A DNA stretch of 64,000 bases. It comes from Cyathus striatus. Taxonomy: Eukaryota; Basidiomycota; Agaricomycetes; Agaricales; Nidulariaceae. Below, in pieces: positions 49,513 to 61,531 of the stretch. The position numbers were made by a program, and so were the translations under genes. The notes under the pieces were generated by a model that was not told where the DNA came from, made no database searches, and was given only the letters and a program-made list of their open reading frames with translations. Location of the stretch: the NCBI GenBank assembly GCA_025738555.1, contig JAOVFP010000017.1:3224001-3288000 (forward strand). The letters are read 5' to 3'. Each line of letters opens with the position of its first letter. The stretch's first letter is position 1.

Positions 49513-49751
49513 GCATGAAGGGCTTTGTGTTGTAAAGGGGATCATGCGTTTATTGTGTAAAGTAAAGCTATGTTGAAATCAATTGTTGTAACATATCTAG
49601 CTTAAAGAAGGCTTACCTGTCAACGTTGAAAAACGCAGTATGCAAAGTAAATGCGGAGTTAACATTACACGAAAGAAAAATGAAAAGCTATATAGTCGCT
49701 GTTATGATAACGTTACATATAAAGTAGTTGATATAAAATAAAGAAAACAGT
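49513..49751. terminator. Convergent 3' ends of AKR and Rap1-like genes
   Basis: A 240-base AT-rich spacer where the two transcripts must end; it holds AATAAA-like and TTATTT-like words. No coding signal. Confidence 0.4.
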
Positions 49752-52700
49752 TCAATCCTCTGGCTCCTGTTTAACAGCTAACTCCCTCATACAACCTACA
49801 AACCAATTCATCAACGCTCCCTGGTCCACAGTTTTCTCCAGCAAGCGTAGTTCATCGATGTTCTCTCGACTGGCATTTTTGAACTTATCCTTCAGTTCCT
49901 CTGTTAGTTCCGCAAATTTTGGTGGTTCAGGCTCTTCATGCACGGGAGACGGCGAACATGACGGCTGTAACTGAGACCTGGGGCGCGAAGAATCATCATT
50001 CCTCGCAGGCGACTCCTCCGCCTCACCAAAGGCCCGAGGATGAAGACGGGAAGCTGAATATCCCAAACTCGCGCGTCTCCTTTCTCGTTCGACGGCTTCG
50101 TCTACGCGACCTTGGTCCGCAAGACGTGCATATTTACCGGCCCGGGAGTTGTTAGGCGGGGAGTAGTCTGACATGTGATCATCTTCGACAAGGGGCTTGA
50201 TCTGAAGTTGTTCAGGTTTACCTCGAGCGCGGGTGCTAAGGAAAGAGTCACGGTTGGATAATTGAGCTCGCGCCGGTACTTTTTGATGCTTCTCCGAGCG
50301 GCGTGACCACACAGTCATGGCTTGCTCATCCTTCACGTTGTCATGGTCATTTTCTACTTCGCTCTCGTCGTTGTCTTCAGGGGCTCCCTTCAGCTGCTCC
50401 AGCATTTCAGTTGCCGCCTTCTCAGCACTTGCTTTCATAACCATGATCACTCTTTCGGTGTCCTTCAGGCTTCCCGATATATTGAAAATGTTCTGAACTA
50501 CTCCCTCGGCGAACCCATGCCTCGTGGCGATCTCTGATATCATCACCTTCAGTCCGCGTTCTTGGATTGCACGGAGCTCCCCTTGAGGAAGGGAGAAGGA
50601 CAGCGCTGAAGAGGTGCGTCTACTGTGGGGTTCCTGAGGCTTAATTTGTAAGCTTCGACTCGTAGATGTAGAAGTACGGCCGGAGACGGAAGAGAGACGT
50701 ATATGACGCTGGTGCTTTTGTACTTCTCTGCGTAAATCAATACGAGGACCAGCAAATTCACCACCATGATTATTGAGAACTTGCCCTTCCACAGGTCCAT
50801 TACTGCGTCCTTTCCCTTTCTTCTTATACGGGGAATCGACAAAAGGATCATCAGAGAGGGGGCTTTGCGGACGAGGCGGCTGAAACGAGTCAGAAGTAGG
50901 TAAGCCGAATGGCGTCGAGGCTTTCTGTCGTACATCTTGCGGAAGTCCCTTTCCAGATATAGAGGAATTTGTACCTATGCTATTTCTGCTGAGAACAGCG
51001 GCGACGCGTTTCGCTGCACTGCCAACCTTAACCTCAGGTTCAATGAGCGTTGAATCGTCCGGGGTGATGAGCTCCTCCTGCCATTCCGACTCCTGCGGCC
51101 GTTGCTTTGTGGAATCTCCAAGCAGTTCTGAGACCTCTTTCGACGAAGTCACTTTAAAGAGAGCCCGAGCAGACGTTTCCTTTGGTGGGAGCATGTTTCG
51201 TGAAGTTGACGCCATCGCGTTGACTTGTATTCCACCCAATCGCTTCGCAGATGGCTTGACTACAGACGTAGGAAGTTCCCTCCTAGGAAGATATGCAATA
51301 TCTTGGTCGTCCTCCTTCTCTTTTGTTTGTACCTGACTGTCAATTGGCGGTTTGGATGCGTTAGTGGGTACCTTGCCTTTTGTGCGAACGGCTTTTGTAT
51401 TCTCCTTTATGATGTCTGCCGTACCCCAAGGCATTGCAAACGGTTTTACCTCGCGGTCATTAGGCCTTCTGCGTATAGGAGGCCAAACTTCGGCTGGTTT
51501 TTTAGTTTCATCGGCCTCATCACTGTCGCTCTCAGTATCTGTATTATATACCGGACGTCTCGTCCCCCTGAAGGTATTGCGAAAAGCACCTTCCTCGAGA
51601 ATTGGCACCTGGCGTTTCCTTGTGAGCTTGTGAGATTCTTGCTCTGAGTTTGGGGTAGGAGGTGAAGGACCAAATGGATCCTCAGGTTCCGACTGTTTCC
51701 GTTTCAAAGAAGGTGCAGGTGGTTTCAATGGAGCCTTTATATCTGCAGGAAGCTTCAATACATTATCGGATGCCGGAATCGATATGGATGCATTTTTTTC
51801 TAAGGGATTCTTCGCAAGCTTCCCTTCTGTCTGAACTTTGGAGGGATCCAGGCGATGATTGTCTGTGAGCTTGCTCGTCTTCGAAGAGGGCTTAATCTGC
51901 TTAGGTTTGATTTGGTCCTTTTTGTAAGCAGCCAGCCGCTTTTCAACTTCGCAAGGGATATCGTCAATGCCTGACAATGGTGGTGTAGGCTCCTGGGACA
52001 AATCGAGAGTACTACCCTCTTCCTCTTTGGCAGCAACTGTCGGAGTATCAAAGGCTCCTGGAATATGGGGATCTCGAGTAGTTGGTAGAGTTGGCGATCG
52101 TAGTGTCTCAATGTTAGGGTATAAGCGCTGCTGATTATTAGGTCCGAATTCGGGGATTTGGCTACATGGAATTGAGTCGTGAGCATTTAAAACGTCGAAG
52201 CGAACACACCTCTGCTCCATCTCGGGGTCACTTACATCTCCGGTATCTGTGAGCATTGCATCCACTTCAGCTGCAACTTCGGCATCATCTTCATCTTCCT
52301 GCTCTGCGAATATGTTGCCTTGGTAGTCGTCGGAGCCTACAGGACCCCGAGGTAGATCTTCTTCTTCTTCTTCGTCTTCATCGCTTCCTTCGCTGTCTTC
52401 ATCTTCAACCTCCGCTTCCCCATCACGCTCTCCTTCGACCACACTATCTTCTATCACTGGCTGGGCTGGTTCACTCGTACGTTTAGGTACAATTACGGGA
52501 CCCACTTGATCAGCATCTCGGGCTCTAAATATAACAGGCTGTGAAGATGATCCAGCAGTCTCATCTGCCTTAGGACGTTTCGCTTGATCATTTTTTTCCC
52601 TCGTGGATGCGCCAGTTTGTCGAAGTGGTCCTGCAATACCTTCGCTATCAACAGCATCTTGCGCGCCACATCTCTGATTTTCTACTTCAGCGGTTGTGGT

Positions 52701-53660
52701 GGACTGCTTATTCTTCTTCGAAGCTTTAGGGGGCTCTGGAGTGCTTTCTTCTTCTTCCTGACGCTTAACGATGCGTCTCTTACGCACGTTGCGTCCTTTT
52801 CCCTCGTTATCTGTTCTGGCTCGCTTTTCCTCCCTCTCATCGTCGTTATCGTTGTTTTCTCGTTTTCTCTTTATAGGGTTTCCCTCAAAGATACCAATCC
52901 TATTCTTCTCTTGATAATGATGTATCCTTCTATCAAAGTCCTCCTGGTGGGTTTTGTAGCGCTCACGCCATGACTGCCATGAGCGCGTCTTGGACCAAGG
53001 CCATTTCCCTTCCTCCTAAGCAAATGTAATATTAAATCTTACGCATATGTGTAATGTAAATATATATACGCACGTTTCGTTCGAGACGTTGGTACAGCTT
53101 GTTTCCTGTCCGGTTTTCAATACCCGGATTCTCCCTTGCGATGTAAGCAATGAGATGTTGGTCCTCCCTTTCAGTAAACAGGTTACGTTGCTTTTTGACC
53201 GTGTCGTCATCCGGAACTTCAATACCATTCTCCCTCTGATAGCGAAGGATCCTTTTATCGAGACTCAGCTGATTTAACTTATAATGTTCTCGCCACGACA
53301 TCCAACTGTGCGTCTTATGCCAAGGCCATTTATTTTCGCGCTAGATCGCTGCTGTGTTAGAGCAGGAAGGTTAAACAGAAGATTAAAACTTAACACGCAC
53401 GTTTTCTACGAGTCGTTCATACAGCTTGTTTCCTGTGCGCTTTGAAGTACCGGGGTTCTCTCTTGCGATGTACTCAACAAGATGTCTATCTTCTTTCTGT
53501 GTGAATGAAGTATGCCCTCTTTAGATGTTTAAGATTAAGTCAGTGAACTGGAGACGGCATCGAAACTTACCCTTGTGAATACATGCTTGCTAGTTCTCCA
53601 TAAACTAAATTGAGCAACCTTCCGAAGAGCAATAGCACCTCCTAGTACGACAGTTATATG
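49752..53660 (-). CDS. Rap1-like telomere/DNA-binding protein with tandem Myb modules, 5' end unresolved
   Basis: Probable shelterin-type or transcriptional DNA-binding protein. Two near-identical modules follow one another: FTRKEDRHLVEYIARENPGT then KWPWHKTHSWMSWREHYK, and FTEREDQHLIAYIARENPGI then KWPWSKTRSWQSWRERYK. This Trp-rich Myb layout is that of Rap1. Each module is split by an intron after the GNKLYERLVEN/GNKLYQRLERN element. The long last exon (to 49752) begins with a basic NLS-like RKRRIVKRQ, is acidic and Ser/Pro-rich, and near the end shows MISEIATRHGFAEGVVQNIF, compatible with a Rap1 C-terminal domain. The first exon could not be fixed. The frame enters at an acceptor near 53658 (GGAIALRKVAQFSLWRTSK), with no ATG, so a BRCT-type or short leader exon lies between 53660 and about 53920. 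Confidence 0.82.
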
Positions 53661-54305
53661 TAAGAAATGGGTTGAGTAAAGGTGTTAGGAGTTAGAGACA
53701 CGTTGGACAGTGAACTAGATTAAGTCGACGCGCTCTCAATGGGCGTGCCATTGCTGGTCAAATCCGGTAACTTGTCATCATTGTCTATGTTTAAGTAGCT
53801 GTATTTCCCACGTTTGTTTCCTCCGTTCCGCAAGCTATACAGTAAACCAACCAAAAACCAACAGCAAGTACTTACTAGTTTTTCATGCCCAAGGTGGTAC
53901 TGTAAGTTCATGCAGCAATATGATTATACAGTAGCTACCATACATACGCCTACTAAGTACTAAGATTCCCACATTTGCTTGCTCCAGTAGGTGCCACTAT
54001 GTAAATAATGGAATTGCTCCGGACCTCCGTTTATGTACGATAAAATATAATTTACAAACAGTAACTACTTTCAAGGCAAAACGTCCATACATGTGCCAGA
54101 AGATGCGAAAATGCACAGTGGAAGACTGCCTATATATAATACATCAGATACCAAATCTGTACCTGAACAAAAGGAAATGGGTGGACAACTGCGCAAGTCA
54201 CGATGTACGTAAGGGGTCATAGCGTCGTTAGGCGGGTATAGGGTATCAGCAACATAAGGGAATATGGTATAAAGATTCAGAAGAACGGACGGTGGTTTTG
54301 TGTTA
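53661..54305. other. Intergenic with likely missing first exon(s) of the Rap1-like gene
   Basis: Contains candidate short exons on the minus strand near 53770-53910, none confirmed, and the 3' flank of the second seven-TM gene. Confidence 0.35.
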
Positions 54306-56532
54306 CTACACTGCAGAATGTCCTTCATCAGACATCTCGACTAGGTCAATTGGTGAGGTGAAGTGCACCACCTAATAATCAAATTAGCTTAAAAGATAGA
54401 ATATATGAATGAAGACTTACATATGGATGGAGTTGTGGATGAAAAGAGAATGCATCCCGCTCTCTTCGCGTTGGTGGTTGAGATGCTACCGGCTGTACAC
54501 GCAGCAGCGCTCCCGGCTGAACAGCCTTCCCATGCCGATGGTACATAAAGCCGTCAGAATACCGCCGTCTATTGTCCGGTGGGAGTATCCAGCCTTCTGG
54601 AGGTCTGGAAAGGGCGGCATCTTCAGATGTGAGCACCTGAGATGGCTGAGTGGAAGTTTGGCGAAGCGAGTGCAACTGTTGAGAGTCGAGAGCGATGCTC
54701 TCGGCGTCTGTCTCGTACCCAGGTGATGCTTCGCCTTCGCTTTCTGCCGAGTTCCTACGGTGCGATGGCTGAGAAGGCTCTAAAGAATGCAATGGATCGG
54801 TCGGCACATCTTCCGGAAAGCGAAAGGAGCTCATGCGAGTAGCGTTCGGACTCGTAGGATGGCCGTGAGGGGTGATTGATTTCGGGGAGGAGGGTCCTCG
54901 GTCATCTTGATAATAGTCGGGCAACGGTGACGTGACGCTGGGAGGTTTCGCAGAAGTTTGAGGAGAGTGGACTTTAACCTTGTATCCGGACTCGCGTGTG
55001 ATAGAGCGGGGGAAGAATATCTAGCCAGCGGAATCAGTGATCGTGAAATTGGTCTGGTGATGATGAATTTACCATAAGAGTTATTGCCGATGAAATGAAG
55101 CACCCTATGCCACCAATCATCAGTAAAAAGTCTGTGATAATGGTTAGTCCTTGAATGTGAACATGACGAGGGGCACCACCGTACCAAGAGCAAACCTAAG
55201 GCGGCAGGTATAATGAGATATGATCACGAGACATGACACATGTACTCACGGGTCGCCGACAATAGGATAAGGTCCTTTGATGGCATCCACTCCAATGGCT
55301 AGCAGGGGTACGGTGAAGAGAAAACGAAAGATGACACGAATTCGCTAAATGAGTTATTAGAATTGAAGCGCAATTTGGCTTTCAATGGTTTGATAAACTT
55401 ACATTCAAATGATAGAATGTTGAAAGCCTAACAACAACGTCGGGTTCCGCACCTTCCGTTTTAACATGATGAATGAAGCTGGGGAAGCGGAAAAGAACAT
55501 ATAAAAAGCACAAGTTGGTAGTTGTTCCAGCAGTTGCACCGGCGAAGAAGATCCACGCTTGACACTACGTGGCATTGTCAGGTGTGGATCAACAGGGTAG
55601 AATATGACATGACACCGACAGTTTCCAGCTGTCGTCTTGAGACTAACGTAGTAAGTGGCATCCCAGCTACAGCAATTATGCTGCCTATTAGAAATATTAG
55701 AAGAAACAACGGTGCGTAATATCGTCGGTATTTACCAAGATACCAAGCACGGAATTCCCAACTCTGAAACCATTCTCGTTTACCCGGGCCTTGATGGAGG
55801 AGAAACAACCAAAAAGTCAACTCTGAAATGCAAGAAACATTAGCGTAATTGGTAAGTCATACTTTGCGGGGAAATGAAACCTTCGAGGTGAGTTACCCTA
55901 CAAGGAAAGGTGAGCAATGGAGAGAAAGATGCATGTGAAGTAATTCCTACAGCTCAAGTGACCAGGCAATGCTAAGAACGAAGTAGAGTGGAAGTAGCCA
56001 GTGCCTATTGTCCGCATCCCACTCATCAAAGGGGCGCGGTGTAACTGTTGAAAGCTCGTCAGGCACATGATGAAGGTTGAAAAGGCGCGACCTGTACTTC
56101 TTCCTGTGGTAGTCACGATATACCCTTCCAACTTGAGTCAAATCACCAACTCTCCCGACGCAAAGATTAAGTAAAGCGTACCCTCTTTGAATTTGAGAAC
56201 GGTCATGGCCACGCTGAAGACTACGAGAAGAGGAAGGGTGGCCAAGTATGAATACCTAGAGAAGCACGATCGTGAGTTGCAGAACCCAGACGGATAATTC
56301 GGGGTTTACGTACGTCATAACCCGTTTAAAAGCACCAGGCTGACGGCCAGCATCCCATTTGAGACAATCAAACCTATCGTATGCCCAAAGATGAGAGAAG
56401 AGGAAGACGAGGAACTAAAGGACGCAGGAAAGTTGAGAGTAAGGTTAAAATTCGGTTCAAGACAAGCAGTGGCCTCACAATGCAAGATAGGATAGCCCAC
56501 AAGAGATAGGCAGTCGGGGATCCGTTGCTCAT
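54306..56532 (-). CDS. Seven-TM protein of unknown function (copy 2)
   Basis: Paralog of the gene at 29.3-31.4 kb. The first exon reads MSNGSPTAYLLWAILSCI (copy 1: MSHTSPATYLVWTLLTGI), followed after an intron at the same codon by FLVFLFSHLWAYDRFDCLKW, GRQPGAFKRVMT and, over the next shared intron, YSYLATLPLLVVFSVAMTVL. Later exons give HWLLPLYFVLSIAWSLEL, EFRAWYLGKYRRYYAPLFLL and, following the last helix, IFFPRSITRE. The Ser/Pro-rich cytosolic tail ends, after a final intron, in VHFTSPIDLVEMSDEGHSAV. Copy 1 ends NFTSPIDLAYG. The start ATG at 56532 is fixed by this alignment. About nine exons. Topology suggests a plasma-membrane or vacuolar receptor or sensor, but no ligand motif is visible. 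Confidence 0.77.
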
Positions 56533-57125
56533 GTAGAATCGGACCAGAGCGCAAGGGAGAAGTTTGAGAGAGCCAGTTTGATAGGAAGAAGAGAGGATAA
56601 CTGGAGTGGAGGAGATCCAAGAATACTTAGTTTTGAAAGTCTTGAGAATCCCTTAATTCCACTCACCCCTGCCGGCCTTTGCCGTCCAGCTCCGTTCCCC
56701 ACACAGCTGCACGTGGCTGATCTCGTGAGTACCATCTTGGGTCCCAATTTGATCGATCGCAAGTATTGCTACTCTTGTCCTGCTCTTGTTCTCTTTTCTA
56801 CAACTACAGCTCCCCAATTCCTGCGAAATCCTGAATTTTAGCTCCGTCTCTTAGGAAACCAATTTCATATCTGGTTCTCAAATCAACAGCCGCAGTCCAT
56901 CTCGAGTGACCGTAACCAAGACTGGCCTGTCGCTTATGCCGGAGAGTGCTGAAATAAGAAAGCTATTTTGATTTGATTTTGATGTCTAGCTTAATATACG
57001 TAGGCGTGAACTGAACAGTGAACACTAGCTCATCTCCACTACTAGACAACTGTCGTTTTCTAGCTACCGCAGAGAAGTACATCTTCCTGGGCGCAACCGT
57101 CCCGAGAAAAACTAGTTTAAAGTTG
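56533..57125. other. Intergenic, upstream region of seven-TM copy 2
   Basis: No gene supported. It ends at the left tip of the inverted-repeat element. Confidence 0.4.
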
Positions 57126-58187
57126 TACTGTAGCCGACCATGAAAGTGGCCATTTCAACTTGTGCAACTGTGTGCACCTTTTCAGGTTGCCCCATGCCCG
57201 AAATTGTTTTGCAGACCTGTGTGCATATTATTCATTTGTATATTCTGAGAGTTTCAGATTTTTAGGTGAAGTATCTAGCTCAGAATGAATTTATTTGTTA
57301 CAAGGACTCCAAATTACGGTTTACAGGGAAACCTGCCACGCCTAGGAACTTGAATGTCCCTTGATCGCACTATAAGCTACAATAAGCTAAGACTTTTTAG
57401 GTTGCTGACATAGCAAACTCGGCTGCATGTGCTTCACCTAGACTGATCTGCCGAGATCCTGTCCTACTAATAAGACAATATTTCAATGATAGGGAACTTT
57501 CTGCACATAAAATTGCGAGAATATGTTGTTCAGAACCTATTAAGTACTTTCCTAACTTTTTTGATGCCCGATATTTGCTCAATATTGCAAACAACTGACT
57601 GCATCTGACACCACTAAATTTGGCATATAAATAAAGATGCACCTTTTATGCACTAAATAAAATCATATAATATAAGCAAAGTACATATTCCTAAAGATAG
57701 AATCATTTATTGTAACCTCCCAAAAAATCTAAGTAAAAGGATTTCTCTATGGCCTTTGAGCTTCATGCAAATATGGGCCTGTGCAGGTGGATAGATACCA
57801 TATATGTATCAGTTGCATTCCAAATCTACAAATACTAGGACCATATCAGCGATTTCTACCACCCAGGAAATCAGTACAACCAATTTATATACCTAACTGT
57901 ATTTTTATTTCGGCCTCTCGTGGTGTTAGAGTGGAGGAGTAGCAGGATGATTCTTGAGACAGCGTGTGAACCATTAGCGAATTGAGGCCGCATCGACATT
58001 TCTACCACTTCTTGCTACCATATCTTTACACACTGAGCCTAGTTAGAGTTAAAACTTCGTATATATGTAGCTACAGTATATTTATATACATATCACAAAA
58101 AAACTGAGCTCAAGTTGGTGCTCTAGTCGCTCAAATCACTCGATGGCCACTTACTATAGGTGGCCACTTTCAGGGTCGGCTACAGTA
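57126..58187. mobile_element. 1.06-kb element with 27-bp terminal inverted repeats, no transposase seen
   Basis: Bases 57126-57152 match the reverse complement of 58161-58187 at 26 of 27 positions (tips TACTGTAGCCGACC...). The outer TA on both sides fits a TA target duplication. The tips share TACTGTA with the small element at 18.5 kb. A second inverted TGGCCAC/GTGGCCA pair sits just inside the right end. The AT-rich body carries no recognisable transposase, so it looks non-autonomous or decayed. I infer the Tc1/mariner/pogo superfamily from the TA and the tip. Confidence 0.8.
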
Positions 58188-60371
58188 GCTAACATTAACC
58201 AAACCCAGATAAATCCATCACACACACGTACTGGATATGGAAGGGAGAGACACGCTGACTGGTGAGAAGTTAGAACGTTAACGCGTACTAGTAAAGTACC
58301 ACTCTGTCTGATTTGTAGTATTCTTGCCGCGCTTTGATTTGCTTTAATACGGATACACGAACTGCTCATTTGGGCAGCAAACGAGGCCTGTCGGATCAAA
58401 ACCGTAAAACAGACGAACCAAAGACAGAAAAATCCCTTTATTCGAAAGTGAAGTTATCTACCGAAATAACACCAGACACACAATTTTAACATGTACTAGT
58501 CACTTTGTAGTCACTATCATAAAAATGTATTAACCTGTCAAGACACGATAACGCATGAAGATAAACGTGCACATAACTGTATGCATCGTCGGAAAACGTA
58601 GAAACGTTCCTTAAGAAACGCACCATCTCGGACATTTCATTGGAAATATTGCAGGGTCTATGTCGTCAAACTTTTGATGCATCTACAATGCATCTAGCGG
58701 GGGAAGGAGTGAGAATAATTTGCGAACTTCCGCGGACATGCTCGAGCGCGTATCTTTACGGGTGAAAGATATGCATGCTTGTGCGAATGGAGCCGCTGGT
58801 TGCTGGATCAAAGTTCCTAACGAGTATTTTAGATACGAAGTAGCCCAGGAATCCAGAAAATCCATCGCCTGTATTTCTATAAGCTTTAAAGATCGAGAGA
58901 AACGTTACCAAGTGATCCAGGCAGTGATTCCAACGTTATCGCTGTTCCTTGCAATTTGCAGGGACGTACTTTGCCGATGTTCACATTTAGAAGCTCTTAT
59001 CCTCCCCTATCTAGGAAGTGTCGCAGGAAGAGAGACTTGAGTAATGATATCCTTCTGCTTCAGCGGTGATTGTAGCATGTGAATAATTTCGATGCAAGTG
59101 ACAATGGGTAAGTATAGTAACTTCAGTAATTAGCGAAGCTTGTTGAGGACCTGTGAAGTCAATGTGAAGTGCAACTGTAGAATTGCGCTAATACAACCAT
59201 AAGTTGGTAGAAATTGAAACAATATTCGCCTTCAGTTTTGAAGATGCAGAGATGTAACTTGAACAAGCCGGAGATTGGTATAAGACTGTCACATTAAAGT
59301 TACATACGTGTGACGCCGCCCTTCGACAGCAACTTAAAACCACGTGACTCACTTACATACGCAAAAATGCTGCATGGTCCGTGCGCACATTCCTCTGGTA
59401 TAAATTTGGATCGTCAGCCTCTTAAATACTTCATACTTACCTTGATGGCACAAGCTCCTTCATGAACATGAGTTTGTGGGCCGTGGGGATCCCCATAGCA
59501 CGGCGACCCTGTCCCCAGGGGGTGTTTGCGGCTTGTATGGGCTCAGGCTCATGCACCGTCTAAATATTTTCCTGTCCCGTCTCGGCCACTCTGGCTGGGC
59601 GGGCTCTCTTTTTGACCTTTCGTGCTCCTAACCCTAACCCTATCATACTTAATATACTTTCTATATATTTATTTACGCACCCCCCTTGTATTTCCTATCA
59701 CAAATACAATTTATTTATGCATCAAAGTTATGTTTCTATTCCGACAAGATTTTTGAAGTCAGTATTAGTTCAATATTTAACATTCAATATTTCAATTTCA
59801 ACACTTATGCTGGGTGATCTTCGCGTTATTCGTCTAGGCAGAAAGGTTGGGTGTACTACCGCAGCATAGAGCGAGTGATTGGTACGGCCGGTAGTCAGAT
59901 CACAGTACTGAAGTCCTTGAGTTGCTGAACTGCACTGCCTGCTTATGCCCTTGTATCTCTCCTGCTCATGCCTCCTGGTATCCTGTCTCATCCTGAGTCT
60001 CCAACTTCACACTCTATTTCAATACAAACTGATGATGCCTTTATTCACACTATATTCCATTGCGATATTATACGAATTCAGTATTCAGCCGCCAGTGCCG
60101 GTGAATGAAGTCTAAAGCATTATCACACTTTCCTTTCCTTTCGCTGTGGTAACACAGCCGAGACACGCTCTTTTTCTATTTCATTACTATTTATTCTCGA
60201 CCCAAGGTCTACATGGCTTGAAGTGTACTTGCTACTTCGAAATGAGTTGAAAGCCATTGTATTTACGCTGAGCAATTCTTATTTCCTGTGTTATGAAAGC
60301 GAAATGTTCAAAAGAATGTGCACATCACTTTCTAATAGGGTATCTGACGAAATAACCCCAATCCTACAACC
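58188..60371. other. Gene-poor AT-rich stretch
   Basis: About 2.2 kb without supported genes. It contains a GC-rich patch at about 59480-59600, with a palindromic gtggggatccccat, and the telomere-like repeat listed separately. Confidence 0.4.
59627..59642. repeat. Short interstitial telomere-like repeat
   Basis: CCTAACCCTAACCCTA is 2.7 units of the TTAGGG repeat that makes up telomeres in most filamentous fungi. Too short to be a chromosome end; it may be chance or a scar. Confidence 0.6.
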
Positions 60372-61301
60372 TCAATCAGCCTCGCTCTCATTATCGTCTC
60401 CGAAGAACTCATCCTCTGCAATATCGTCATCTTCTTCGTGCGCAGACTTCGACGCGGCTTTCTCTTTGGAATTTGTCTTCTTGCCGTCGTTCGCACCCCA
60501 GCGGTCGTTCAGCAATTTCTTCTGTGGTTGTTGCTGTTCCGTGTTGAGATTAAGCTCCGGCTCATTCGATAACTCGCCATTCTCCATGCACTCTCGTATC
60601 CAGTTCCGTATTTCTTCTCGATATTTATCTGTTTTCACTTTATCTGCTTCTGAGATAACAGTTGCTTCATCCGTCCTCTTTTCAGGCGGGAAAAGCGAGA
60701 TATACTTCTTAGTTTTTGGATAGTGCTAACATTACGACCTTCAGTGCTTGAGAAATACAACCTGCATTTATCACGTACTAGAATATAGTTCAAATCTATG
60801 CGCAGTTCGTATATTTCATCTTGTATCTTATTCGACGAGCCTGCCTCCGACACAGCATTCTTCTTCGCTTGTTTCAGCTTACGCAAAACCTTTTTTCGAT
60901 CTAAGTCAATATTCAGCACAGTTGAATGTTACAGATTAGACGGTATCTGACCGAAGAATTTCACTTTGTGATATTTCGTAGCATACGCTCGTTCCTTCCG
61001 TGCAAGTTCTGCTCGCGCCATATCCGCCTCCAATGCTTTTAGTCGCCGTTCACTTTCTACTCGCACATCCGCAGCAAGATTGTCCTAAAGGGTGAGGTTA
61101 GTCACAAGTAGCATATAGACTCTAGACACACACCTTCGCTAACAATCTTCGTGTCTGTCTCAACGCTGACTTTATTTTCTGCACACCGGGCACTTCAGAT
61201 GACTTGGGCCGATGTGTACGCGGCAGTTTCTTTGCGGAAGAACCCGCTTTCGAAGATGAAGCCTGCGGTTGTGTCTTATCGTGAGTCCTTACTGGAGCCA
61301 T
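60372..61301 (-). CDS. EFG1: rRNA-processing protein EFG1
   Basis: A nucleolar factor of 18S rRNA maturation. About four exons. The N-terminus is basic (MAPVRTHDKTQPQASSSKAG, KSALRQTRRLLAK). The coiled core reads SERRLKALEADMARAELARK, YATKYHKVKFFDRKKVLRKL and ELRIDLNYILHYPKTKKYIS followed by LFPPE, the EFG1 signature. The acidic C-terminus (EEDDDIAEDEFFGDDNESEA) ends at TGA 60372-60374. The ATG at 61301 is 230 bases from the divergent ELP1 start. The frame stays open upstream, but the basic MAPVRTHDK start is the natural one. Confidence 0.93.
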
Positions 61302-61531
61302 ATTTTTGTTCAGGGTACAAGAATTGATTGGTGTTGCGTCGCCTGCGAACTGACTTTTGGAACTAAGATGATCGAAACGAGCGACATTGTTTGTTTCAAA
61401 GGTCAGACACAAATACATTTGATCGAAAAGTTTCAAGATCATCTTAGATTTAAGCGAAATCTTTATCACGGTCCTCCACCTCGTTTATGGTTTTCTTTGT
61501 ATAACACCACTCCTCTCCTTTATATTCCAAA
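61302..61531. promoter_or_regulatory. Bidirectional promoter region, EFG1 and ELP1
   Basis: Only 230 bases separate the two start codons, so one short region must serve both growth-related genes. No TATA box is obvious. Confidence 0.6.

Noticed and set aside
59460..59600. GC-rich palindromic patch as a structured RNA gene
   Set aside because: Only a short gggatccc-type palindrome is visible; no cloverleaf or known RNA fold can be drawn.
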